Assembly: GCA_905250885.1 (NCBI GenBank)
Contig: CAJNOQ010002028.1
Location: 1 to 26,782, forward strand
Source of the DNA: Didymodactylos carnosus
Lineage: Eukaryota; Rotifera; Eurotatoria; Philodinida; Philodinidae
Direction: 5' to 3'
Length of the DNA stretch: 26,782 nucleotides
The notes beneath the pieces were generated by a model. It saw nothing but the letters and a program-made list of their open reading frames with translations, was not told where the DNA came from and ran no database searches. Both the position numbers and the translations under genes were made by a program. Position 1 is the first letter of the stretch. Each line of letters opens with the position of its first letter. Of the stretch, positions 20,901 through 26,782 are shown piece by piece.

Positions 20901-22857
20901 TCGAATGTTTAATGAAGAGTGTAGTGTATAGAACATCAAACAGTACACGGATCAGAAATAAGAGGGGATTCCATATAGAAGGATACAGAACTAATCAAGA
21001 GTAGTATTGTTAGTGCGGTGGTAATAAACGGATTACAGTTAAGAGAAAACGCGTTGGCTGAAGAGCTTAAGCTAGAATATATAGACGGATTTCTAACTGG
21101 ATAAGACTTAAGATCTCCACTTGTCAAGAGAGCTTCGTAAGATAAGGATAAATATCAGAGAATGAAAGCCTCAAGATGAGAAAAATAAGGGATGTCTTGA
21201 GATTGGATTCTAAATACATACAATTGTTGAACTAAAATAGAGATGATGATTGATTCGATTAAACTATCAGGATCTATGAATGGAGGGAGTTAGAACATAA
21301 ACAAGCTATTTTATCCATGGGAAAAGCCATTAGATTCCTATTTTAGATTTTTGAACCATGGTCTAGTTTTCCTCAGACTTGAAAATCTTCTTCACCGAAA
21401 GATCTTAAAAACTATTTTCCTTTTGAACAAATGTTCTCGAGCCTCTTCTTTCGATTGGTGAAAGTCGCCGATCTCTTAACACTTTGCGATCGACAGTTCT
21501 TCAAAAAGTAGTCACACATATTCTTTTAAAAAATGTTTAATAGTAGAACATTTGCGATTGTTTGCTGCTGATTAGATTTTAACCTAAAAAAGAAACGCCT
21601 GTTAAATTTATATCGTTTTTTTAACAGCTGCACATTCAATACCGCACTTTATGCATCTGCAGTATCCACCTGATAATAACAATTAAAATGCTGTAACTGT
21701 TAATGCTAAGCAGATATAGTCCTCATGGACAGGCTGAAAATAAAAGTTCGCCAGTTATCTCTTAAATTATCCGCATCTTCTTCTGTTTTTTTAAATCGAA
21801 CCATAATCTCGAAAGTTAGGCATCATCTCTCAGTGAAAGTGATTTTGTGTTATAAACAGAATAATTCATCATTATAGACTTTTACGATGGGACAGAGATC
21901 ATTATCATATTCGAATTAACAAACAAACTTTTCCAGAAATAAAATTCCGGTTAATATTGGTCAACCAGAAGACGATGCTGTAAATTTTGTGTTTACAGGC
22001 TATGAAAATTTTTTGCTTTCTAGTCTGATATATTTAAACTAAATACATATGATTTATGTTTTATGCATTAACTCTTCTTTGCATAATTATATATTACTCG
22101 AGTGTATTTTGCTTTGATTTGCCAAAATATTTTAAAAGAACTTTTGATTTTTACTGTATGATATTAGTCTATGCTTGACGTTTACATGAAATTGTTTAAC
22201 GAGTCTATTCACATAGTCATTTATTATAGTAGTGTCTTCTTGCCCTAAAAACTCACTCTAACTTTAGGTTAAAGAATCAACCAGAAACATATTCAGTGTA
22301 TCAAGCAAACAGTATTACCAATGTCTGTTTAGTACATGAACTTGAATGTGTACGACAATATTCAATTATCCCTTGATATATTACACTTGTGATGAAATAA
22401 TTTATAGTTGATTAGTGGAAAGATATTTTAAAAGACAGAATTATGTATGCACTAGTTTTTAACTGGTGTTGCGGCATTCGGGAAAATTGCTATGCATGGA
22501 TTATCAAGATTCGATCATAGCTGCGGAATCTCTCATTTTGTAGAAAAATGTTTGCTCTATGCCTCAACACCAGTTAAAAAACTGGTGTATACCTAGACAG
22601 AATGCATGATCTAATTAAAAATGCTTTGCTTCAAAATTCTAAAACGAACAAAATTCAATAACAGCTCATGCATGTTTAACACAAAGAAATATATGACTAA
22701 TTATGACACTAATACTTAAAAGAGAAAAATATTATTTCTACTATTTTTCTGTTCACTGTTTTAGGAAGAAGACCACTTGATGCATCATCACCCATATAAT
22801 CATGAACGGCTAGGCGATAATAGGAAAAACCGTCTCAATGGTCAGACAGGTGTATGA
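11874..22857 (+). CDS. SLC4: SLC4-family Na+-coupled bicarbonate transporter (NBC/NDCBE branch), multi-exon gene
   Basis: The exon model is 11874-11960, 12080-12198, 12262-12428, 12486-12686, 12744-12865, 13313-13561, 13623-13717, 13770-13821, 13887-13978, 14037-14211, 14270-14403, 16305-16812, 16875-16988, 17086-17253, 17311-17489, 17552-17624, 17681-17749, 17800-17976, 18032-18211, 18272-18352, then tail exons 19283-19375, 21442-21507 and 22765-22857. Each intron is GT-AG and every junction keeps frame, giving about 1,097 residues. The product should move HCO3-/CO3(2-) with Na+ across the plasma membrane and help control cell pH. Hallmarks include [69 protein letters not shown] and [10 protein letters not shown]. 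The first exon and the three tail exons are less certain than the core. Two functional positions differ from vertebrate NBCe1 (see findings). No truncating defect is seen in the core. Confidence 0.9.
12080..13978 (+). CDS. SLC4: SLC4 transporter: cytoplasmic N-terminal domain exons
   Basis: Eight exons: 12080-12198, 12262-12428, 12486-12686, 12744-12865, 13313-13561, 13623-13717, 13770-13821 and 13887-13978. They encode the soluble Band3-type cytoplasmic domain. Reading in order: [11 protein letters not shown], then WKEKARWVRFEE and [10 protein letters not shown] (the family's signature start), then a His-rich [11 protein letters not shown] segment like that of NBCs. A Ser/Thr-rich variable linker follows. 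Next come [13 protein letters not shown], the [11 protein letters not shown] block, and [11 protein letters not shown], which closes the domain. An acidic linker rich in D, E, P and T leads to the membrane. In the family this domain dimerises and binds regulators. The two longer introns are 12866-13312 and the sub-100-bp ones elsewhere. Confidence 0.92.
14037..14403 (+). CDS. SLC4: SLC4 transporter: membrane-entry and first membrane helices
   Basis: Exons 14037-14211 and 14270-14403 are separated by a 58-bp intron. They read [19 protein letters not shown] before the membrane, then [20 protein letters not shown] with [10 protein letters not shown] (first helix and turn), then [20 protein letters not shown] and [16 protein letters not shown] (third helix, part of the transport core). 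The usual family turn is LLGDATD or LLGEATD; here the acidic residue is Thr. An alternative acceptor at 14246 would shift frame into a stop, so the CCCATTTAG acceptor ending at 14269 was chosen. Confidence 0.93.
14404..16304 (+). other. Unusually long intron (1,901 bp) in the transporter
   Basis: The donor CAG/GTATGA and acceptor TTTCTAG flank it, and the coding frame is preserved across it. It contains repeated CAAGATCTTATGA-like words (14625-14765 and 15025-15110), the palindrome CTCGTATATTTATACGAG near 15055, and a 73-codon open frame at 15305-15526. Its size is far from the other core introns (about 50-450 bp), so it was probably enlarged by one or more insertions. Confidence 0.8.
15305..15526 (+). 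CDS. Unidentified open frame nested in the large intron
   Basis: ATG at 15305 opens 73 codons. Residues 25-48 look protein-like ([19 protein letters not shown]), with predicted helix and balanced composition, unlike the rest of the intron. A donor-like GTATGT at 15450 and an acceptor TTGTTACAG ending at 15818 could join it to a short second exon. I recognise no family. It may be a nested gene, a cassette exon remnant, part of an inserted element, or chance. Confidence 0.22.
   Translation: MVAQRHLLAIFMYRRLYSIFSILRNLEQDQRSTLSDAELAARVANVLQMYVTCCASLIYIHSSTTLNYYLFRK
16305..16812 (+). CDS. SLC4: SLC4 transporter: helices 4-6 and large extracellular loop
   Basis: This is the longest exon (169 codons plus one base). 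It encodes a hydrophobic helix ending [18 protein letters not shown], then the helix [13 protein letters not shown], then [13 protein letters not shown]. The large extracellular loop follows, with four cysteines (codons at 16546, 16552, 16657, 16693) and four N-glycosylation sequons (NIT, NDT, NST, NKT). A further membrane helix and [12 protein letters not shown] close the exon. Four loop cysteines and sequons are characteristic of Na+-coupled NBC-type members, not of anion exchangers. Two positions differ from vertebrate NBCe1: Asn at 16387-16389 where an Asp is usual, and RETMN where the stilbene-reactive KKMIK motif sits. Confidence 0.93.
16875..17489 (+). CDS. SLC4: SLC4 transporter: core helices 7-10
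   Basis: Exons 16875-16988, 17086-17253 and 17311-17489. They encode [25 protein letters not shown] and [18 protein letters not shown], then [18 protein letters not shown] with INRKEFKLK. Next are [32 protein letters not shown] and the conserved APGEKPKF loop. The FMDQQIT block carries the conserved acidic residue aligned with AE1 Glu681 and is intact. All three introns are under 100 bp with canonical ends. Confidence 0.94.
17552..18211 (+). CDS. SLC4: SLC4 transporter: last membrane helices and cytoplasmic exit
   Basis: Exons 17552-17624, 17681-17749, 17800-17976 and 18032-18211. They read [19 protein letters not shown], then [19 protein letters not shown], then the [19 protein letters not shown] block and a hydrophobic helix. 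The last exon gives [31 protein letters not shown] and the start of a charged cytoplasmic tail. Each segment corresponds in order to vertebrate NBCs. The run of very short introns makes the junctions unambiguous because each alternative meets a stop. Confidence 0.93.
18272..18352 (+). CDS. SLC4: SLC4 transporter: C-terminal tail exon, or last exon if read through
   Basis: Twenty-seven in-frame codons ([19 protein letters not shown] and onward) follow a clear acceptor (TAATTTTAG). A GTGACA donor at 18353 allows splicing to 19283. If unspliced, translation stops at a TAG at 18401-18403 after 17 more residues. The segment is acidic, Ser-rich and cytoplasmic. Confidence 0.75.
18834..18855. repeat. 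TA microsatellite within the palindrome ACTGATATATATATATATCAGT
   Basis: The TA tract is flanked by inverted ACTG/CAGT, making a perfect palindrome next to the CAGTGCTGAAC repeat word. Confidence 0.7.
18927..19061. mobile_element. Foldback element within a transporter intron
   Basis: Arms 18927-18969 and 19015-19061 are inverted copies sharing CAGCACTGGTAAAAA, CAATATGG and ACTACCAGTGC, with a few mismatches. Related words occur outside it (18577-18610, 18850-18865, 19048-19080), so it may be the remnant of a larger composite. Non-coding. Confidence 0.65.
19283..19375 (+). CDS. SLC4: SLC4 transporter: candidate C-tail exon
   Basis: It follows the acceptor TCATATTTTTAG in phase with the 18352 donor. 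It encodes 31 acidic, polar residues (including [16 protein letters not shown]), then the donor TAT/GTAAAT. Without splicing, the frame would run another 28 codons to TAG at 19460. Coding-like composition and phase agreement support it; the distal tail is too variable in the family for motif proof. Confidence 0.6.
19376..21441 (+). other. Transporter intron hosting the LINE remnant
   Basis: About 2.07 kb. The LINE takes 19550-20700. The part from 20700 to 21441 has a minus-strand open frame at 20936-21127 with no recognisable motif, which could be decayed LINE 5' sequence. A hairpin-like TTGTTCCT/AGGAACAA pair lies near 20729-20783. Confidence 0.55.
19550..20700 (-). pseudogene. Non-LTR retrotransposon (LINE) reverse-transcriptase remnant, antisense to the transporter
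   Basis: Read on the minus strand from 20700 downward, several frames carry LINE ORF2 blocks in the right order. These are a basic linker ([20 protein letters not shown], about 20380-20450), FNKYF (20282), the [10 protein letters not shown] block (20094-20123), the [13 protein letters not shown] block (19951-20007), a KAFG block, [12 protein letters not shown] (19681-19716), FSSYLSN (near 19650) and [11 protein letters not shown] (19556-19596). The frame shifts at about 20290, 20055 and again below 19950, with several stops, so it is dead. The match stops before the FADD catalytic block, and no endonuclease domain is recognised upstream. Motif style fits the CR1/L2/Jockey-like groups; the exact clade is not settled. 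Confidence 0.85.
21442..21507 (+). CDS. SLC4: SLC4 transporter: candidate C-tail exon
   Basis: The acceptor TGTTCTCGAG is followed by 22 codons ([20 protein letters not shown] and QK), then a GTAGTC donor. It is GC-richer than its surroundings, Ser/Arg-rich, and starts and ends on codon boundaries. That fits both the 19375 donor and the 22765 acceptor. RRSLNT resembles a basophilic kinase site. Confidence 0.45.
21628..21979 (+). CDS. Alternative tail exons (21628-21661 and 21937-21979), uncertain
   Basis: Two strong acceptors (TTTTTTTAACAG ending 21627; CTTTTCCAG ending 21936) precede coding-like stretches [11 protein letters not shown] and [14 protein letters not shown]. They join to each other in frame (CA/A), and KIPVNI recalls the IKIPMDI segment in the NBCe1 tail. 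Entry needs one carried base, which the main model does not supply, so they may belong to another splice form or to an exon I have not placed. Confidence 0.27.
22268..22377 (+). CDS. Possible cassette or alternative terminal exon
   Basis: The acceptor CTAACTTTAG ends at 22267. One frame gives a 10-codon phase-0 cassette ([10 protein letters not shown]) before GTATCA. Another, with two carried bases, gives 35 residues beginning [15 protein letters not shown] to TGA near 22377. Only splice-like context supports it. Confidence 0.2.
22445..22592. mobile_element. Small foldback element in the last transporter intron
   Basis: Arms 22445-22471 and 22565-22592 are inverted copies around AACTGGTGTTG. 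The right arm is itself palindromic (ACCAGTTAAAAAACTGGT). The 93-bp middle has no coding frame. It lies about 170 bp before the last exon. Confidence 0.7.
22765..22857 (+). CDS. SLC4: SLC4 transporter: candidate terminal exon
   Basis: It follows the acceptor CACTGTTTTAG and reads [20 protein letters not shown] and onward to a TGA at 22855-22857 (30 residues). The start phase is 0, as required. The hydrophilic, His/Asn/Arg-rich sequence with balanced bases contrasts with the surrounding AT-rich DNA. No canonical AATAAA is obvious directly after the stop. Confidence 0.55.
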   Translation, partial: EEDHLMHHHPYNHERLGDNRKNRLNGQTGV

Positions 22858-23309
22858 CAAGATAATGGATTACGAAACGATTTGCAATTCAAGTTTACTT
22901 TAGCAACTTGTTTTTAAATAATGATACACCTTTTTCAATTCTATGAAGTTAAAAAGTTTTAAATCGATAAAGTTTTAACACTTGCAACTGCCATTTCTAT
23001 TTCTCTTTTGCGCTTTGACATCCTCAACCACACTCTTTTTGCTTATAATATGTGCCCAAATTTTTGACTTGCTTATATTAAAATGATCATTTTTATTTTG
23101 TGAAAAATAATTACTTAGATTGTCCAAGTAATATTTATTTCTCGTAATTGTGATTATTTTCTTTTTGATTTTTATAATTAGTCTTTTTTTGTTTTCTTTT
23201 TTCCTGTTGTACACAGTTGAATTACTGAAAAGTAAATTATATCAATGTAAAACTGCAGACTTAATGAGGAGAATAACCTCTCCAGGGTAAATCCATCTGA
23301 CGCATGCCA
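22858..23309. other. Probable 3' flank of the transporter; K-rich minus-strand open frame
   Basis: A 79-codon minus-strand frame (22975-23214) is Lys/Asn-rich and low in complexity. It could be chance or a decayed element. Short hairpins GAGGAGAATAACCTCTCC (near 23266) and CATCTGACGCATGCCAGATG (near 23294) are present. Confidence 0.35.
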
Positions 23310-23577
23310 GATGTAAGAGATTTTTGAGATATAAGAGGTATATTATAATATAGAAAGCACAAACCTTATTGAAAAACTTCTTTTATTTATACATAAAGTA
23401 ATATAATATCTGAACATCAGAATAAAATACACATAGACAAAGAAGGAAAAAGTTAAGACTGTTCAATACATGACTGACGAGGGAAAGCCAGCCACTTGAG
23501 CTAACATTTTCAGAGTAGATAAAAGGAGAAGTTTTTCAATAAGCTTTGTGTTGTTTCTATTGTAGTATACCTTTTAC
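23310..23577. mobile_element. Foldback element with about 60-bp imperfect arms
   Basis: Arms 23331-23392 and 23518-23577 are inverted copies sharing GCTTATTGAAAAACTTCT-like and GGTATA.TA.AATA blocks. A short GATGTAA match extends the left arm to about 23310. Non-coding middle. Mismatches suggest an old insertion. Confidence 0.6.
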
Positions 23578-24220
23578 ATCTGTATAAAATGTGGAATCGC
23601 AGGCATACATTCGAATTTCGAGTTTCAATAAAACAGAAATAGATTCTCTAAATATGATAGTCGAATTCAGCATAAAAATTAGCCTATACAAGATTATTTT
23701 CATCGAATTTGGTGTGTACAATGCAGAAAAAATATCTCAAATACCACTAGTTTTTTAGAGTCTCATAGCTGAAACATCTTCCTCGGGCCACTAGTTTTTT
23801 TCATCAAAATATATAGTAGTTGAGGCGCTCTTCCATTTAAAACTACTCACAAGAATTGTTTTGGGGAAATAGATACAGGGCAACCATTACAAGTTAAATC
23901 CGCAAGGCAAACAAGGAAATTGTACTTTTCCGCTGGAACAGTAAACTCCTTATAACTTTTTAAGCGCATCAGCCTCGGAATCGGCAGTTTTCGTAGCCAG
24001 GCTCAGCTTGGCGACCTCTACAAAAGGAGGCTGGTCTTATGGTTTCCGCCAAACGTTTGTACAGTGTGGTATGCTTCATACGGATTTGCTCTCTATTTTC
24101 TTGTATTCAAACATTTTAAAATCTGTTTTCTTTGTTGAAAAATATCATAGCGCTGTGAAGTTCTATATTTGTTATTTCATATAAAAATAACCATCAATGT
24201 AAAATGCTTTAGGATCCCAT
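23578..24220. other. Spacer with a GC-richer open frame (23945-24184)
   Basis: After a TAA at 23942 there are 79 stop-free codons on the plus strand. The first third (SASESAVFVARLSLATSTKG) lies in the most GC-rich stretch of this flank (about 23960-24060). The minus strand of the same stretch is also open for about 28 codons (VAKLSLATKTADSEADALKK). CAGCCTC and GAGGCTG at about 23970 and 24027 could pair. It may be a decayed exon, an inserted repeat or an RNA-derived sequence; identity is unknown. Confidence 0.3.
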
Positions 24221-24640
24221 TTTTCTTGACCAGTTTGCATAAGAACACTTTAGAGTACATGTTCCAAACATTTTTGGGTTCCCGGACTTGTAATTTTTGA
24301 TTAAAATATTTTTTAACATTTTTTCGATTTTTTTGCCTCATTTTTAGAATTTGAATTAAAACTTCATGTTTTTTATTATCTAAATTTATCTAAATTTGTC
24401 TGCATCTTATGTCTATTTAGATCATAAGGATTTACAGTGAATTTGCAGTGAATTATAATTCTTCACCCTGTGACTGACTCTTCATACAAGAAACTGAAGT
24501 TTTAATTCAAATTCTAAAAATGAGGCAAAAAAATCGAAAAAATGTTAAAAAATATTTTAATCAATAATTACAAGTCCGGGAACCCAGAAATGTTTGGAAC
24601 ATATACTCTAAAGTGTTCTTATGCAAACTGGTCAAGAAAA
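24221..24640. mobile_element. Long-armed foldback element (about 146-bp arms)
   Basis: Arms 24221-24370 and 24495-24640 are inverted copies with few mismatches, beginning TTTTCTTGACCAGTTTGCAT. They include GTCCGGGAACCC on the right arm, matched by GGGTTCCCGGAC on the left. The loop contains two CAGTGAATT words. Flanking bases do not show a clear target duplication. Non-autonomous; superfamily not assigned. Confidence 0.8.
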
Positions 24641-24644
24641 AGCA

Positions 24645-24847
24645 ATAAATGGCTTACGCATTTATTCGAGAAAAAAAGCCATTTATGCTAGATATTCCCT
24701 CCTAGGACACATTTTTTCTTTGCACAATAGGAGCCATTTATGCAAGTACAAGAGCCATTTATGCTAGAAATTTCCTCCTACGAGACATTTTTTCTTGGCA
24801 CGATAGGGAGCCATTTATTCTCAAAAAAGTGTGGGTAAGCCATTTAT
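24645..24847 (+). repeat. GCCATTTAT repeat array with 76-77 bp tandem duplication
   Basis: GCCATTTAT occurs at 24678, 24733, 24754, 24810 and 24839, and inverted (ATAAATGGC) at 24645. The segments starting at 24678 and 24754 are diverged copies of one unit containing TCCTCCTA, ACATTTTTTCTT, GCAC.ATAGG and AGCCATTTAT. It abuts the right arm of the foldback. Confidence 0.8.
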
Positions 24848-26572
24848 TCTAGAAACGGCGCAATTTATTTATTTAGTAATAAATTGTAACTGCTGATCTG
24901 TGTTAAGTAGAACACCATTCTGTTTTTATTATGCGTGTTATGTTGCATGCTTTGATCTTCAAACGTTTTAGTTTATCTGCCTGATAAAACATATAGTTGT
25001 ACTATACTTCTGAATTAGTCACAAAGACAGACACCATTTTGTCATAAGGAGAAGCGTGATGAACAAAAAGAGAAAGACAGATGAAAATCTCCTTAATGTC
25101 AAATTCTATTAAGAACACATTCAGTGGAGGATCTTTACTACTCTCTTTATTTACTTTGGGTCAGTCAATTTCAGTTGAAGTCACCACGCAAGTGCAAAAT
25201 CATATTCAAATGATAAGACGATTTTTGAAACCGATATCAGCTGAATAAGTATACTATCACAGTAAGAATTCTAATAGAATTCTTTTCAAAAGTAAATCGT
25301 CCATGTGCGAATCTTCTCTATGGTTTTCAACATTATTTCTGGTATCGAAAATACTGTGTTTCATCAACATTATAAATAAATCTTCTACGTCTAAAATGTT
25401 TTAGAGAAATAACGAATTGTAAAACTGTCTTTCCTCATTCATTAAATTGTATTTTGTTCTAGAAGATCCTAATGATGGATGTTTAGGTTAGGTTGTATAA
25501 TAAAAATAATAATAATAACTTGAGAAAAAACGGAAAAGTCGACAGAAAAATAAATTGAAATGTAATATCTTCAATAGGAAATGCTGGGAGTGTTTTTTGT
25601 TTATCATTTTTGACAGTTTTTTCTCTTATTCAAGTTACGCTTGTTTATTATCCTTGTTATTATGATTATAATTATTTTTAGTTTGAGTAGTAACATTGAT
25701 ATGTGTGATCAAGATAATTGAAATGAAGAAGAAGGAATGGAGATGCCACATCATGATCTAATGTTTCATATATAAAGATGAGTATGACCTGAAATATTTT
25801 CTCTTTTTATGGTGAACTTCTATGGCATCCTGTTTTAGATAGGTTCTTCTGTTAAAATCGTTCTTTCATCGATAGAAATATTAAAAAGAAGAGAATTGTT
25901 CTTCCTGTTTATATAGAGAAATAACTAGTCTTTTATAGGAGTAAAAAAAAGGAGAGTAATAAAAAATACTTTTCTCTATCGTCTACTTCTTTGATGATTA
26001 ATATGGAGAACACTAAAACAAGAACAGGTCGGAATATAGGGAAACAACAAAAAAGTAAAATGAAAATAGAATAAGAAGAATGAAATGCTGAATTGATAAA
26101 AAGAAAAAGATGAAACATACATTGTCTGTGATTATCATATCTTTAAAAGCGCCAAAATTTAATGATTTACAATACAATTACTCGTCATAATAATACTTTA
26201 TTCGATTTTATTAAAATTTAAAAGAATATTTGTTAATGAAATATGCCAAATTTGATGATTTATCAATCTTTTGAATGCATTACAAATTTAGTCATATCTA
26301 CAGGTATATACAAACTGATAAAATGAAGAAAGTTTGTTCTTCTACATTATTTTTCATCAAATAAAAACTACATTAGTACATTTTATTCTTTTTTAATCGA
26401 GAGAAAAAGCTCACGGCTACTTAAATGTACCGAGTGTGCCTTATTATTAAATTTTCCTCTTTTAAAGTTTACAAAAAGTATATAATCATCTTACAGAAAA
26501 CACAAATTAACTAGAAACATACGAATACATAAAACATATGTTTAATTATTAAAATTTGATCCATGAATTATC
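24848..26572. other. AT-rich spacer, nothing recognised
   Basis: No exon or RNA gene recognised. Minor features are an AAT microsatellite (25503-25518) and the palindrome AGAATTCTAATAGAATTCT (near 25265). Confidence 0.4.
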
Positions 26573-26682
26573 ATGCGGTATCCTTTTAATAGTGCTCTTT
26601 TTCTCGTATTCTGTTTTATTACTGACTACAGAGTGCGTAAAAATGTTTTTCCAGGGGGGTAACGCTATAATTGCGAATAGGG
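26573..26682 (+). other. Exon-like signals at the right edge
   Basis: ATG at 26573 opens 28 codons with a hydrophobic N-terminus (MRYPFNSALFLVFCFITDY) ending at TAA. A strong acceptor-like TTTTTCCAG (ending near 26654) is followed within 30 bases by a strong donor match GTAAGTAATG. They may be pieces of a gene that continues outside the window. Confidence 0.2.
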
Positions 26683-26782
26683 TAAGTAATGAATTTTATA
26701 CTAGATGAAAGCCCGTCGAAAACGGGATTTATTGATGCTAAATAGTAAGTTTTATCAAAGCATTTTAGTGTCGAACTTAAGA

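Noticed and set aside
20936..21127. Minus-strand open frame as LINE endonuclease
   Set aside because: No endonuclease residues or blocks could be recognised; kept only as unexplained sequence.
22975..23214. Lys-rich minus-strand open frame as a gene
   Set aside because: Low complexity, composition explained by AT-richness, no splice or family support.
23960..24060. tRNA or 5S-like RNA gene in the GC-rich patch
   Set aside because: No A/B box arrangement or cloverleaf could be drawn.
26696..26730. Hairpin CCCGTCGAAAACGGG as a terminator
   Set aside because: Bacterial-type terminators are not meaningful in this eukaryotic context.

Overview
This is a eukaryotic, AT-rich window, most likely from a small invertebrate. 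The evidence is GT-AG introns, mostly 50-120 bp, inside one recognisable animal gene. There are no ribosome-binding sites, operons or bacterial genes. Short introns, AT-richness and abundant palindromic elements would fit a rotifer (bdelloid-like), but that placement is a guess; other compact invertebrate genomes cannot be excluded.

The one confidently recognised gene is a plus-strand SLC4-family bicarbonate transporter, about 11874-22857. It belongs to the Na+-coupled NBC/NDCBE branch. I placed 19 consecutive exons from 12080 to 18352. All are joined in frame by GT-AG introns and cover the cytoplasmic domain and the complete membrane domain (985 codons). One plausible N-terminal exon and three plausible C-tail exons would give about 1,097 residues, a normal length for the family. 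Two residues or motifs known to matter for anion handling and stilbene binding are changed. Possible further 5' exons (for example 9761-9819) are uncertain.

Most of the rest is repeat-derived. A TIR element with two identical 100-bp arms fills 1-1087. Palindromic, MITE-like elements lie at 1631-1792, 4083-4761, 6516-6839, 8295-8603, 18927-19061, 22445-22592, 23310-23577 and 24221-24640. Two of them (4083-4761 and 6516-6839) share a C..GGGAA terminus and 3-bp flanking duplications. A minus-strand non-LTR retrotransposon remnant, frameshifted and missing the catalytic end of its reverse transcriptase, sits in a C-tail intron of the transporter (about 19550-20700).

Layout: 1-3000 repeats and unassigned DNA; 3002-3397 a possible tiny two-exon gene; 3400-9760 foldbacks and AT-rich spacer; 9761-11870 spacer with one candidate exon; 11874-18352 transporter core; 18353-22857 transporter tail exons among repeats and the LINE; 22858-26782 spacer with two foldbacks, a 76-bp tandem duplication and a GC-richer open frame of unknown origin. 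I found no tRNA, rRNA, CRISPR array or convincing promoter.
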